This document shows positions 45,384-53,162 of a DNA stretch of 64,000 nt, in pieces. The stretch comes from Seonamhaeicola sp. (lineage in GTDB: Bacteria; Bacteroidota; Bacteroidia; Flavobacteriales; Flavobacteriaceae). Numbering within the stretch: position 1 is the stretch's first letter; every line of letters starts with the position of its first letter. The position numbers and the translations under genes are program-made. The notes below the pieces were generated by a model. The model had not been told where the DNA came from and did not search any database. It saw nothing but the letters and a program-made list of their open reading frames with translations. The DNA lies in the NCBI RefSeq assembly GCF_028281565.1, contig NZ_JANQJQ010000018.1:124001-188000 (forward strand), read 5' to 3'.

Positions 45384-45845
45384 TTAAAATTTAATCATAA
45401 CTTTTGCTTCTACAATATCTTTATAAGCGATATCCGCTTCTTTTGTTACAGTTACTTTGCCCTTGCCAACCGGTTTGGGCTCTCTAACTTTCCACTGTAA
45501 AGTAATCCCGTCATCTGTAGCATTTGAAAGCGTGCCTTCCATTTTCTCAGCTTCCGTTTTTACTTTAAGCGTTCTATTTAAGTTCTTTTTATACTGGCGC
45601 TTATGAACCAACGGCGAGGTAGCTCCGGCAGACATGACATCTAAAGAAAAGTCTTGTGCTTCCCTGTCCAGATTGTGCTCTATAGCCCTGCTGATAAAGA
45701 TACAATCCTCTACCAAAACCCCGTTATCACCATCAATAACTACTTTAATCTGATTATCTCCCTGGATGGAAAAATCTATAAGAAACAAATCCGGCCTGTC
45801 TTTTAAAGCAGCCTCCAGTAAATTTTCAACCGTAGTTTTAAACAT
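45384..45845 (-). CDS. rimP: Ribosome maturation factor RimP
   Basis: A 153-residue factor for 30S subunit maturation. It has the family's N-terminal alpha/beta domain (VVIDGDNGVLVEDCIFISRAIEHNLD) with the conserved VMSAGATSPL turn, where most bacteria have SPGLDRPL, and the C-terminal SH3-like barrel (LKVKTEAEKMEGTLSNATDDGITLQW). First gene of rimP-nusA-infB. The start codon lies only about 10 nt after the T-run of a terminator-like hairpin. Confidence 0.95.
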   Translation of the reverse strand: MFKTTVENLLEAALKDRPDLFLIDFSIQGDNQIKVVIDGDNGVLVEDCIFISRAIEHNLDREAQDFSLDVMSAGATSPLVHKRQYKKNLNRTLKVKTEAEKMEGTLSNATDDGITLQWKVREPKPVGKGKVTVTKEADIAYKDIVEAKVMIKF

Positions 45846-45855
45846 TTTTCAGTAT

Positions 45856-45881
45856 AAAAAGAGGGGACTTTCCGTCCCCTC
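45856..45881 (-). promoter_or_regulatory. Terminator-like hairpin in the rimP-nusA-infB leader (possible attenuator)
   Basis: On the minus strand a perfect 8-bp stem, GAGGGGAC and GTCCCCTC (45861-45881), with a GGAAA loop is followed by TTTTT (45856-45860) and then, 10 nt later, the rimP ATG. The only leftward transcription that could reach it comes from the promoter at 45910-45939, because the upstream gene points the other way. It is therefore placed to act as an attenuator and not as the end of another operon. Confidence 0.65.
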
Positions 45882-45909
45882 ATTGCCTTAGTTTTGCCTT
45901 ACAACGCTG

Positions 45910-45939
45910 CAAATATATACATTTTTATTGATTTTTAAA
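45910..45939 (-). promoter_or_regulatory. Promoter of rimP-nusA-infB
   Basis: TATATTTG (45910-45917) matches TAnnTTTG, with TTTA (45936-45939) 18 nt upstream on the minus strand. The start is predicted near 45903, giving a leader of about 57 nt that contains the hairpin at 45861-45881. Confidence 0.6.
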
Positions 45940-45983
45940 GTATTAATTCATAAATTTAGGTACCACCATCACCCACCTTTGAT

Positions 45984-46808
45984 ATGAAAAAAATATTGGT
46001 CCCCACGGATTTCTCCGAACAGTCTGAAAACGCCCTAAAAGTAGCAGCCCAGTTAGCAAGAACTTATGACTGTGAAATTTATATGCTACACATGTTAGAA
46101 ATGCCACTGCATAAAGTCGATCCATTAAGCTCTTATAATGATTTACCCGAGGCTGTTTACTTTATGAAATTGGCCCATAAAAAGTTTGAAGCCTTATTGG
46201 ACAAAGACTATTTAAAAGATCTGGTTATTCATGAAACGGTAGATTTTCATGACGTTTTTAAAGGGATCTATAAAGCTTGTGACAAATATAACATTGACCT
46301 GGTCATTATGGGATCTCATGGCATCAGTGGGTTTAAGGAGCTTTTAATTGGAAGCAACACCGAAAAGGTAGTTAGAACCTCTGAAGTGCCCGTCCTGGTT
46401 ATTAAAAAAGAGCATAAAACTTTTAAAGTAGACCATTTTGTTTTTGCGTCGGACTTTAAAGAGGAGTCTAAAGTCCCTTTTTTAAAAGCCTTAAAATTTG
46501 CGGAACTTTTTGAGACTGAAGTCCACCTGCTTATGGTAGTTACCGCGAATAAATTTGTCACTACTGTTGAAGCAAAAGAACGTATTCAAGGATTTCTGGA
46601 TGCCGTAACGCCAAACTTTTGCTCCATTCATATCTATAATGACGAAACCATTGAGAAAGGCATTATGAATTTCTCACAATCTATTGAAGCCGATCTGATA
46701 GGTATGAGTACTCATGGCAGACAAGGCATTTCACATTTCTTTAATAGCAGCATTAGCGAAGACCTGGTGAATCATGCTAAGCGGCCTGTTATTACTTTTA
46801 AGATTTAA
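45984..46808 (+). CDS. Universal stress protein, two UspA domains
   Basis: A 274-residue cytosolic protein with two tandem UspA domains. The first opens MKKILVPTDFSEQSENALKVAAQLA and carries the ATP-binding type motif MGSHGISGFKELLIGSNTEKV. The second is more divergent, with FVFASDFKEES and MSTHGRQGISHFFNSSISEDLV. Usp proteins accumulate under starvation or stress; the target is unknown. It is divergent from rimP and stands alone. No terminator of its own is clear in the 50 bp after it, where a GCTCGCAAAGGAGCAAAGC repeat lies. Confidence 0.94.
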   Translation: MKKILVPTDFSEQSENALKVAAQLARTYDCEIYMLHMLEMPLHKVDPLSSYNDLPEAVYFMKLAHKKFEALLDKDYLKDLVIHETVDFHDVFKGIYKACDKYNIDLVIMGSHGISGFKELLIGSNTEKVVRTSEVPVLVIKKEHKTFKVDHFVFASDFKEESKVPFLKALKFAELFETEVHLLMVVTANKFVTTVEAKERIQGFLDAVTPNFCSIHIYNDETIEKGIMNFSQSIEADLIGMSTHGRQGISHFFNSSISEDLVNHAKRPVITFKI

Positions 46809-46858
46809 CAAAGCTCGCAAAGGAGCAAAGCTTCCATATATCATTTATGGCATAAAAA

Positions 46859-46885
46859 AAGTCCTCACATTTACTGCAAGGACTT
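46859..46885 (-). terminator. Terminator-like hairpin after the tRNA remnant
   Basis: AAGTCCT and AGGACTT pair around a 13-nt loop, with an A-run on the plus strand that gives a U-run in a leftward transcript. It stands in the same position relative to the tRNA remnant as 46964-46992 does to the intact tRNA gene. Confidence 0.7.
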
Positions 46886-46886
46886 C

Positions 46887-46906
46887 TAAAATTACTGTTG
46901 GCCTAT
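46887..46906 (-). pseudogene. Remnant 3' end of a tandem tRNA gene
   Basis: On the minus strand this reads TAGGCCAACAGTAATTTTA, matching the 3' acceptor strand (TAGGCCA) and trailer of the intact tRNA-Gln (47007-47013 and beyond) except for one base deletion. The body of the tRNA is missing; a dispersed repeat (ACTTCAACAAGCTCAGC at about 46907) follows where it should be. Confidence 0.65.
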
Positions 46907-46925
46907 ACTTCAACAAGCTCAGCAT
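46905..46925. repeat. Dispersed repeat fragment beside the tRNA remnant
   Basis: ACTTCAACAAGCTCAGCA resembles the CTTCGAC..GCTCAG cores at 14870 and 41047. It abuts the truncated tRNA sequence. Confidence 0.5.
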
Positions 46926-46963
46926 AAACTTCTCGCCCTATTATAAATTCTTGTCCCAAAAAA

Positions 46964-46992
46964 AATCCCGACCTCTTTTTAAGATCGGGATT
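46964..46992 (-). terminator. Terminator of tRNA-Gln
   Basis: AATCCCGA and TCGGGATT form a perfect 8-bp stem. The minus-strand transcript continues into a run of Us (A-run at 46958-46963 on the plus strand). Confidence 0.85.
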
Positions 46993-47005
46993 GTAAAATT
47001 ACTTG

Positions 47006-47078
47006 TTGGCCTACTAGGGCTCGAACCTAGACTCTTCTGGACCAAAACCAGACGTGTTGCCAGTTACACCATAGGCCA
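47006..47078 (-). tRNA. tRNA-Gln (anticodon UUG)
   Basis: A complete cloverleaf of 73 nt on the minus strand. The 7-bp acceptor stem is TGGCCTA/TAGGCCA with discriminator A. The anticodon stem TCTGG/CCAGA encloses the loop TTTTGGT, with TTG at positions 34-36, so it reads CAA (and CAG by wobble). The T arm is CTAGG-TTCGAGC-CCTAG. CCA is not encoded. A perfect promoter lies 18 nt upstream (47096-47126) and a terminator 14 nt downstream. Confidence 0.97.
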
Positions 47079-47095
47079 TTGTATAATTGAGGGTG

Positions 47096-47126
47096 CAAAT
47101 TTAGTACAAAGTTTTATCTGTACAAA
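47096..47126 (-). promoter_or_regulatory. Canonical promoter of tRNA-Gln
   Basis: TTTG (47123-47126) is exactly 19 nt from TAAATTTG (47096-47103) on the minus strand, a full match to the flavobacterial consensus. Transcription would start about 10 nt before the mature 5' end. Confidence 0.8.
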
Positions 47127-47317
47127 CATTTTTAGAAAAAATAATTCTGAAACCTTAACGTTTATTTAAAAAGTTTGACCTATCACTAGCTTAATATTTT
47201 TACTTTTTACAAATCAATGTAATTCAATAAAATGAATAATGTTAAGACAAACCAAATACTTAGGCCTCATGTCATATTTATTGTTAAATTCGCCAAAGCA
47301 AATAAACACAGAATTTT

Positions 47318-50300
47318 ATGACCACTATAAACTTTAAAAAATGGAATACGCTTTTAGGCTGGTTCTCTTTTTTAATAGCACTAATCACTTATAGTTTAAC
47401 GGTTGAACCTACAGTGAGTTTTTGGGATGCGGGAGAATATATTTTAACTTCTGCTAAATTACAGGTCGGGCATCCGCCCGGAGCACCCCTTTTCCAGATG
47501 TTTGGTGCCTTCTTCTCTACGTTTGCTTTAGAACCTTCGCAAGTTGGTTTTATGATGAATATGATGAGTGCAGTTGCCAGTGCGTTCACTATCCTTTTTA
47601 TGTTCTGGACCATAACTCTTTTGCTTAAAAAACTGGTTGGCAATGGTGAAGGCGATCAACCCAAAGCTATGGCCATCCTTGGTAGCGGTCTTGTAGGTAG
47701 TTTAGCGTTTACGTTTACTGACTCCTTTTGGTTTAATGCTGTTGAGACCGAAGTATATGCCATGGCTACTTTAATAATGTCTATCCTGTTTTGGTTGGGG
47801 TTACGCTGGGAGCAGGATATGGATAAACCCCGCGGCAACCGTTGGCTTATTTTAATTGCTTTTGTTATTGGTTTATCGTTTGGGGTTCACTTTATGGGAC
47901 TTTTAACCATCCCAGCTATTGGACTTATCTATTACTTTAAAAACTACAAAACCATTACCGTTAAGAATTTTATTATTGCCAATGTGGTTTCGGTAGCCGT
48001 CCTACTATTTGTATTTAAACTGTTAGCGCCTAACATACTTAAAATATTTAGTGTTTCCGAGATCTTTTTTGTGAACTCAATCGGATTGCCTTTTAATTCA
48101 GGTTCTATTATTGCAGCATTGGTGTTAGTGGCACTTATTTTTTATGCTTTAAAATATACACGCCAAAAGAAATACACACACCTTAACACAGGTATTCTAT
48201 GTTTAACGTTTATCATTATCGGGTTTTCCACCTGGTTGATGCTCCCCATACGAGCCAATGCCAATGTGGTCATTAATGAAAATAATCCTTCCAGTGCGCG
48301 GGAACTTCTGGCATATTACAACCTGGAACAATACCCTGAAACCCACCTGTTCTATGGCCCTTTATTTACGGACCAATACGCTGCTTTAGACGAAAACAAC
48401 CCTTATAAAGATGACAAACCCAAATATGAAAAAGACGAAGCTAAAGGGGAATATGTTATTGTAAACGACTATAAGAACGCCAGGCAAAATTACAATTCGA
48501 AACACGCATCCATATTACCGCGTATGTGGAGCGGTGAACATGCCGAAAATTATATGATGTTCTGCGGGTTTCTGGATTTTAAGCTGAAACCGGAATATCA
48601 AATGCAAAACGAATTACGTTCCTTAGTCAGTAATTTTAAAAAAGAAGTTTTTGAGGGAAATGTGGATTATGAAGGCTACAACAGCTTTTTAAGGCAATAC
48701 GGCTCCTCCTATTTTGATATAGAGAAACCTTCCTTTGGTGATAACCTGGCTTATTTATTTGAATACCAGTTAGGCTATATGTACTGGCGTTATTTTATGT
48801 GGAATTTTGCCGGAAGGCAGGATGACATCCAAGGCAAGTATGATAATCACGGTAACTGGTTAAGCGGTATCAAACCCCTTGACGAATGGCATTTGGGGTA
48901 TTCTCAGGAAAATTTACCCAGTGATGTTAAAAACAACAAAGCCAGAAACACCTATTATTTATTACCGCTTATTTTAGGAATTATTGGTTTTTTCTTTTTA
49001 TTCAATAAAGACAAAAAACTGTTTTGGGTCATGTTAGTCTTTTTCCTGTTCACAGGATTGGCTATTCAGGTTTACACCAATGTGCGTCCGTTTGAACCAA
49101 GAGAACGCGATTACTCGGTTGTTGGGTCGTTTTACGTATTTGCGATTTGGATCGGGTTTGGAGTGTATGCCATTTACGATACTCTAAAAAACCACCTTCC
49201 TAAAAAGTTGGCAGCTCCAATAATCACTATAGTTTGTTTAATATTGGTTCCGGGAATTTTAGCGGCCAACAACTGGGACGACCATGACCGCTCGGGCAAA
49301 TACACTGCGCAGTCCATGGCTAAAAAGTATTTGGATTCCTGTGCCGAAAATGCCATCCTCTTTACCATTGGGGATAATGATACATTTGCACTTTGGTACG
49401 CCCAGGAAATTGAAGGCTATAGAACCGATGTACGTATTGTAAATACCAGTTTATTTCAAACCGACTGGTATATTGACCAAATGAAGCGCAAAGCCTATGA
49501 AAGTGATCCTATACCTTCGCAATTAACACATGAGCACTACAAGCACGGTACTAATGATTATGTAAGAATAGAATCCATTGCAAAAGACACTATTGAGATA
49601 AAACAAGCTTTAAACTTTATTACTAATAATCCAAAGTCCAAATTAAAGTTCTTCCTGGAACAGTTCACAGATCAGGACGTAAGCAGATATCCTTCACAAC
49701 ACCTTAATCTCAGATATTTGCCAACCGAGTTTTTAAGGCTTCCGGTGAATAAAGAAAATGCTTTAAAACATGGTATTGTAAAAGAAAAAGATGCCGATAA
49801 AATAGTGCCTTATATTGATATTCAAATTAACGAAGGGGCTATATACAAAAACAGGTTGCTTATGTTAGATGTGGTGGCTAACAACGAATGGAAGCGCCCT
49901 ATCTATTTTACCGGTGGCAGCTTTGGTGATGATGATTATATCTGGATGAAAGATTACCTGCAGCTTGATGGTATGTGCTACAAATTAGTCCCAATTAAAA
50001 CTGAAGTAAATAGAGCGAATCCTTTTGATATGGGGCGTATCGATTCAGACCTCATGTATGAACAGGTTAAAAATTGGGATTGGGGTAACAGCGGTAGTTC
50101 GGACATCTACCACGATCCTGAAACCAGGAAGAATTCCATTACTTACAGAGGTAATGTAGCCAGGTTAATTGAACAATTAATAATCGAAGATAAACCAGAC
50201 ATGGCTGAAGAAATTGCAGACATCGCTATGACCAATATGCCTGTTGATTATTTTGGCTATTACACCCTTTTAGAACCTTATATAAGTGCCTATTATGAAG

Positions 50301-50641
50301 TTGGCAACAAAGAGAAAGCCCAGCAATTGTTTAAAGACGTGGCTGTTAAATATCAGGAAAATTTAAAATACTACAGCAGTTTAAAACTGCGAAATCAAGA
50401 ACGCGCTTTTGAAGAGATCTATACAGATATTCAACGGTATAAAGCGCTTATAGATGTCCTGATTGAGTACGATATTGAATTAGCCAATGCTGAAGGGGAT
50501 GTTTTTAATGATTACCTGAGAATGTTCAAACATTTCTATGGTGATGGTGATCAAGAATCTGAAGAAGCACCTACAGACCAGGATATTCCTTCTCAATCGG
50601 ATAGTATAGATCCGGAGCAAGCTAATGATACTGCAGAGTAA
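47318..50641 (+). CDS. DUF2723 family membrane protein (TMEM260-like, probable glycosyltransferase)
   Basis: An 1107-residue protein. The N-terminal half is a polytopic membrane domain with about twelve helices, and the C-terminal third (about 670-1050) is largely soluble with TPR-like helices (KAQQLFKDVAVKY). The opening SLTVEPTVSFWDAGEYILTS, with its acidic FWDAGE turn near residue 35, and VGHPPGAPLFQM are signatures of DUF2723. The human member TMEM260 is a protein O-mannosyltransferase, so a GT-C type sugar transfer to secreted proteins is a reasonable inference; Bacteroidota are known for O-glycosylation of exported proteins. It ends in acidic residues. The next gene starts 4 nt after its stop. 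Confidence 0.85.
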   Translation: MTTINFKKWNTLLGWFSFLIALITYSLTVEPTVSFWDAGEYILTSAKLQVGHPPGAPLFQMFGAFFSTFALEPSQVGFMMNMMSAVASAFTILFMFWTITLLLKKLVGNGEGDQPKAMAILGSGLVGSLAFTFTDSFWFNAVETEVYAMATLIMSILFWLGLRWEQDMDKPRGNRWLILIAFVIGLSFGVHFMGLLTIPAIGLIYYFKNYKTITVKNFIIANVVSVAVLLFVFKLLAPNILKIFSVSEIFFVNSIGLPFNSGSIIAALVLVALIFYALKYTRQKKYTHLNTGILCLTFIIIGFSTWLMLPIRANANVVINENNPSSARELLAYYNLEQYPETHLFYGPLFTDQYAALDENNPYKDDKPKYEKDEAKGEYVIVNDYKNARQNYNSKHASILPRMWSGEHAENYMMFCGFLDFKLKPEYQMQNELRSLVSNFKKEVFEGNVDYEGYNSFLRQYGSSYFDIEKPSFGDNLAYLFEYQLGYMYWRYFMWNFAGRQDDIQGKYDNHGNWLSGIKPLDEWHLGYSQENLPSDVKNNKARNTYYLLPLILGIIGFFFLFNKDKKLFWVMLVFFLFTGLAIQVYTNVRPFEPRERDYSVVGSFYVFAIWIGFGVYAIYDTLKNHLPKKLAAPIITIVCLILVPGILAANNWDDHDRSGKYTAQSMAKKYLDSCAENAILFTIGDNDTFALWYAQEIEGYRTDVRIVNTSLFQTDWYIDQMKRKAYESDPIPSQLTHEHYKHGTNDYVRIESIAKDTIEIKQALNFITNNPKSKLKFFLEQFTDQDVSRYPSQHLNLRYLPTEFLRLPVNKENALKHGIVKEKDADKIVPYIDIQINEGAIYKNRLLMLDVVANNEWKRPIYFTGGSFGDDDYIWMKDYLQLDGMCYKLVPIKTEVNRANPFDMGRIDSDLMYEQVKNWDWGNSGSSDIYHDPETRKNSITYRGNVARLIEQLIIEDKPDMAEEIADIAMTNMPVDYFGYYTLLEPYISAYYEVGNKEKAQQLFKDVAVKYQENLKYYSSLKLRNQERAFEEIYTDIQRYKALIDVLIEYDIELANAEGDVFNDYLRMFKHFYGDGDQESEEAPTDQDIPSQSDSIDPEQANDTAE

Positions 50642-50644
50642 GGC

Positions 50645-51331
50645 ATGACCTTGACACCTATAAAAACACCCGTTGTTGCCAAAAAGATATTCCCTAATTA
50701 CATTTGGGACATCCCATCAGCGGATAAATCCATTTACTTAACGTTTGATGACGGGCCTACACCTGAAATCACCGACTGGGTGTTAAACACTTTGAAACCA
50801 TTTCATGCCAAAGCAACGTTCTTTTGTATTGGCAATAATGTTGACAAGCATCCTGACATTTTTCAAAATGTTTTAAAGGAAGGACATCGTATAGGAAACC
50901 ATACCCAGGATCATATTAAAGGCTGGAAAACAAAAGCAAAAGCTTATCTGAAGAATATTTATGATGCAGAGCAAATTATGAGTTATGAGTTAAAAGTCAT
51001 TAATAGAGACCTAAAAGCAAACAATAACTCTGAACTTTTAACTCTAAACTCTAAACTTTTTAGGCCACCATACGGACAGCTCACACCCAAACAGGGAAAA
51101 CAATTAATAAAATTAGGATACACCATTGTGATGTGGGATGTATTGTCCTTTGATTGGGATAAAAACATCAGTGAAGAAACTTGTTTAAACAATGTGATTT
51201 CAAAAGCCGGACCGGGAAGCATTATTGTGTTCCATGATAGTGTAAAAGCATCCAAAAACATGATGCACGCGCTCCCAAAAGTTTTAGATTATTTCAGCAA
51301 ACAAGGTTATACGTTTAAGACTATACCCTAA
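50645..51331 (+). CDS. Polysaccharide deacetylase (NodB homology)
   Basis: A 228-residue CE4-type hydrolase that removes N-acetyl groups from glycans such as peptidoglycan or other polysaccharides. The active-site aspartates are in TFDDGP (D35, D36), the zinc histidines in GHRIGNHTQDH (H86, H90), the FRPPYG motif follows at about 139-144, and MWDVLSFDWD and SIIVFHDS complete the fold. Between H90 and FRPPYG lies an unusual hydrophilic stretch, about residues 112-138 (SYELKVINRDLK...NSELLTLNSKL). Its DNA contains an 11-bp inverted repeat, so it looks like an in-frame repeat insertion. No signal peptide is obvious. It is coupled to the DUF2723 gene (3-nt gap) and overlaps the convergent thioredoxin-like gene by 4 nt. 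Confidence 0.9.
   Translation: MTLTPIKTPVVAKKIFPNYIWDIPSADKSIYLTFDDGPTPEITDWVLNTLKPFHAKATFFCIGNNVDKHPDIFQNVLKEGHRIGNHTQDHIKGWKTKAKAYLKNIYDAEQIMSYELKVINRDLKANNNSELLTLNSKLFRPPYGQLTPKQGKQLIKLGYTIVMWDVLSFDWDKNISEETCLNNVISKAGPGSIIVFHDSVKASKNMMHALPKVLDYFSKQGYTFKTIP
50978..51058. repeat. In-frame palindromic insertion within the polysaccharide deacetylase gene
   Basis: GAGTTAAAAGT (50987-50997) and ACTTTTAACTC (51034-51044) form a perfect 11-bp inverted repeat. Tandem GAGTTATGAGTT- and AACTCTAAACTCTAA-like runs flank it. This sequence type is common in gene-free DNA of flavobacteria but here is translated. Confidence 0.65.
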
Positions 51332-51624
51332 ACATATTCCTGAATAATACCAATAAGCGTATTGGCATCCAGCTCCCCACTTTGTCGCCACTTCATCTCA
51401 CCATCCTTATAAATAATCAAGGTTGGAAGTGATTTTACGCGTAAAGCATCTGCTAATTCTTCATTTTTATCAACATCAATCTTAATAACTTTAGCTTTAT
51501 CGCCTAGAGCGGCAGCTACATCTCTTAAAACCAGATGCATCGCAGTGGATTGGTCATTCCAGTCCGTATAGAATTCTAACAACACCGGAATTTCTACATC
51601 TATGAGTTCCCCAAATTTTGACAT
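51328..51624 (-). CDS. Thioredoxin-like protein lacking the CxxC motif
   Basis: A 98-residue protein with the complete thioredoxin fold pattern: VLLEFYTDW at the first strand, KAKVIKIDVDKNEELADALRVKSLPTLIIYKDGEM with the cis-proline and C-terminal beta strands. At the active-site position it has WNDQS (residues 22-26) in place of WCGPC, so both redox cysteines are missing and there is no cysteine at all. It cannot do disulfide exchange; a binding or chaperone-like role is more likely. TAGGTTTG at 51659-51666 may be its -7 box. I believe similar cysteine-free homologues exist in other flavobacteria, but I cannot check this here. Confidence 0.85.
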   Translation of the reverse strand: MSKFGELIDVEIPVLLEFYTDWNDQSTAMHLVLRDVAAALGDKAKVIKIDVDKNEELADALRVKSLPTLIIYKDGEMKWRQSGELDANTLIGIIQEYV

Positions 51625-51782
51625 ACTATTTTAGTATTAATTGGTAAATGCTGTACTACAAACCTACACATTTTTTTTTGTATTTATCTAATTCCTTAAA
51701 AATCAGTTACAAAAGAAGGTTTGTGCACGTCTAAATTTATTAAAAAAGGGTGAAACAACACAATTTTAAATACTTAATTTAA

Positions 51783-53015
51783 TCATGCCGTTTTAGGACC
51801 TTTTTTAAGCTCAATCACTGTTATTTCTGGCCATATACCAACGCGCCCCGGAAATGCCAAATACCCAAAACCACGGTTCACATTTATATATTGTCCCAAT
51901 TCTTCGTAAATACCTGCCCAATACTTATAGCGCCACTTTACCGGGCTCCACTTAAACCAACCGGGAATTTCAATACCAAATTGCATGCCGTGGGTATGTC
52001 CGCTCAATGTCAAATGGTAATGATAATCATCCTGAATCACTTCTTTTTCCCAATGAGACGGGTCATGGCTCATCAATATTTTGAAATCATCTTTTTGTAT
52101 TCCGGAAGCCGCTTTTTTTAAATCGCCTGCTTTTTTAAAACCTCCCGCTCCCCAATTTTCAACACCAACAATAGCTATACGTGTTCCATCCTTTTCAATA
52201 AATCGGTGTTCATTCAATAGCAAATCAAAACCAATTTCCTTTTGAATGGACTTTAAATCCTCTAAATTTTGATGCTTGGCCTCTTTGGAATCCCATCGCA
52301 CATAATCGCCATAATCGTGATTTCCCAACACCGAATACATGCCGTCTTTCGCGTTAAGTTTACTGAAAATATCAATGTAAGACTTCATCTCATCCGCCTT
52401 GTTATTCACCATATCTCCAGTAAACAAAATCACATCACTTTGTTGCTCATTTACTAAGTCGATAGCATAATCAACTTTCTCTTTGTTATCGAAACTTCCT
52501 GAATGAATATCACTTATCTGAGTAAGCCTGTAACCGTCAAAAGCATTGGGCAGATCTTCAAAATGCAAGGTGTATTTTAGTACTTTAAAATTGTATTTGC
52601 CCCTGTAAATGCCATAAAGAATAGATGCAAACGGTATGGCTGCAATCCCCAAAGCTATTTTAGAAATAAAAGTTCTTCTGGAAGGCATATAACTTCCTTG
52701 AGCAACCGTTCCTTCAGTAAAATATCTATAGAGGGCATGAGGTACTCTAAAAATATCCTCGGCGAACATGATCATAAGAAGCATAACTTTTGGAATGATC
52801 AAGGCAATTAAAAATCCAAAAGCATAGGCATGAGCTGTTCCAAAATCCCCTCTATTTAGATCATATAAGCGATAAACAAAATTGCCGATCACTAAAAGTG
52901 ACACGGCCCAGTACAAAATATTTAACCACTGATTTTTTGATACGGTCTTAAATGCCTGGTAAGCATAAATATCAATGATTCCGAAGATAAGTATGAAAAT
53001 TATCCAGCGTAGCAT
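51783..53015 (-). CDS. Membrane-anchored metallophosphoesterase
   Basis: A 410-residue protein. The N-terminal third has about four membrane helices (1-20, 36-52, 72-92 and around 118-135), and residues about 155-400 form a calcineurin-like phosphoesterase with ISDIHSGS, FTGDMVNN, GNHDYGDY, SHDPSHW and SGHTHGMQFG, all five metal and phosphate motifs. The topology is that of YkuE-like membrane phosphoesterases, some of which act on lipid pyrophosphates or nucleotides; the substrate here is unknown. TATATTTG at 53029-53036 is a good -7 box only 14 nt before the ATG. Confidence 0.9.
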   Translation of the reverse strand: MLRWIIFILIFGIIDIYAYQAFKTVSKNQWLNILYWAVSLLVIGNFVYRLYDLNRGDFGTAHAYAFGFLIALIIPKVMLLMIMFAEDIFRVPHALYRYFTEGTVAQGSYMPSRRTFISKIALGIAAIPFASILYGIYRGKYNFKVLKYTLHFEDLPNAFDGYRLTQISDIHSGSFDNKEKVDYAIDLVNEQQSDVILFTGDMVNNKADEMKSYIDIFSKLNAKDGMYSVLGNHDYGDYVRWDSKEAKHQNLEDLKSIQKEIGFDLLLNEHRFIEKDGTRIAIVGVENWGAGGFKKAGDLKKAASGIQKDDFKILMSHDPSHWEKEVIQDDYHYHLTLSGHTHGMQFGIEIPGWFKWSPVKWRYKYWAGIYEELGQYINVNRGFGYLAFPGRVGIWPEITVIELKKGPKTA

Positions 53016-53162
53016 TTCCTTTTTTTATCAAATATAGCGGTAATCTAAATTACAACTTAAAAACCACTATTTATTTAACTTATAGTTAAGATTTAAAACT
53101 ATTGATAAATCATTCAGTAAAACAAGAGGGCTTGGATAATACCTTCATGTTAAGTAACTATT

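Noticed and set aside
45856-45881. Ordinary terminator of an upstream leftward gene
   Set aside because: The upstream gene (45984-46808) points right, and the U-run follows the stem only on the minus strand, so no leftward operon ends here; it was kept as a leader element.
46774-47169. Open frame running across the tRNA-Gln gene
   Set aside because: It overlaps the end of the Usp gene, two terminators and an intact tRNA on the other strand, and has no recognisable product.
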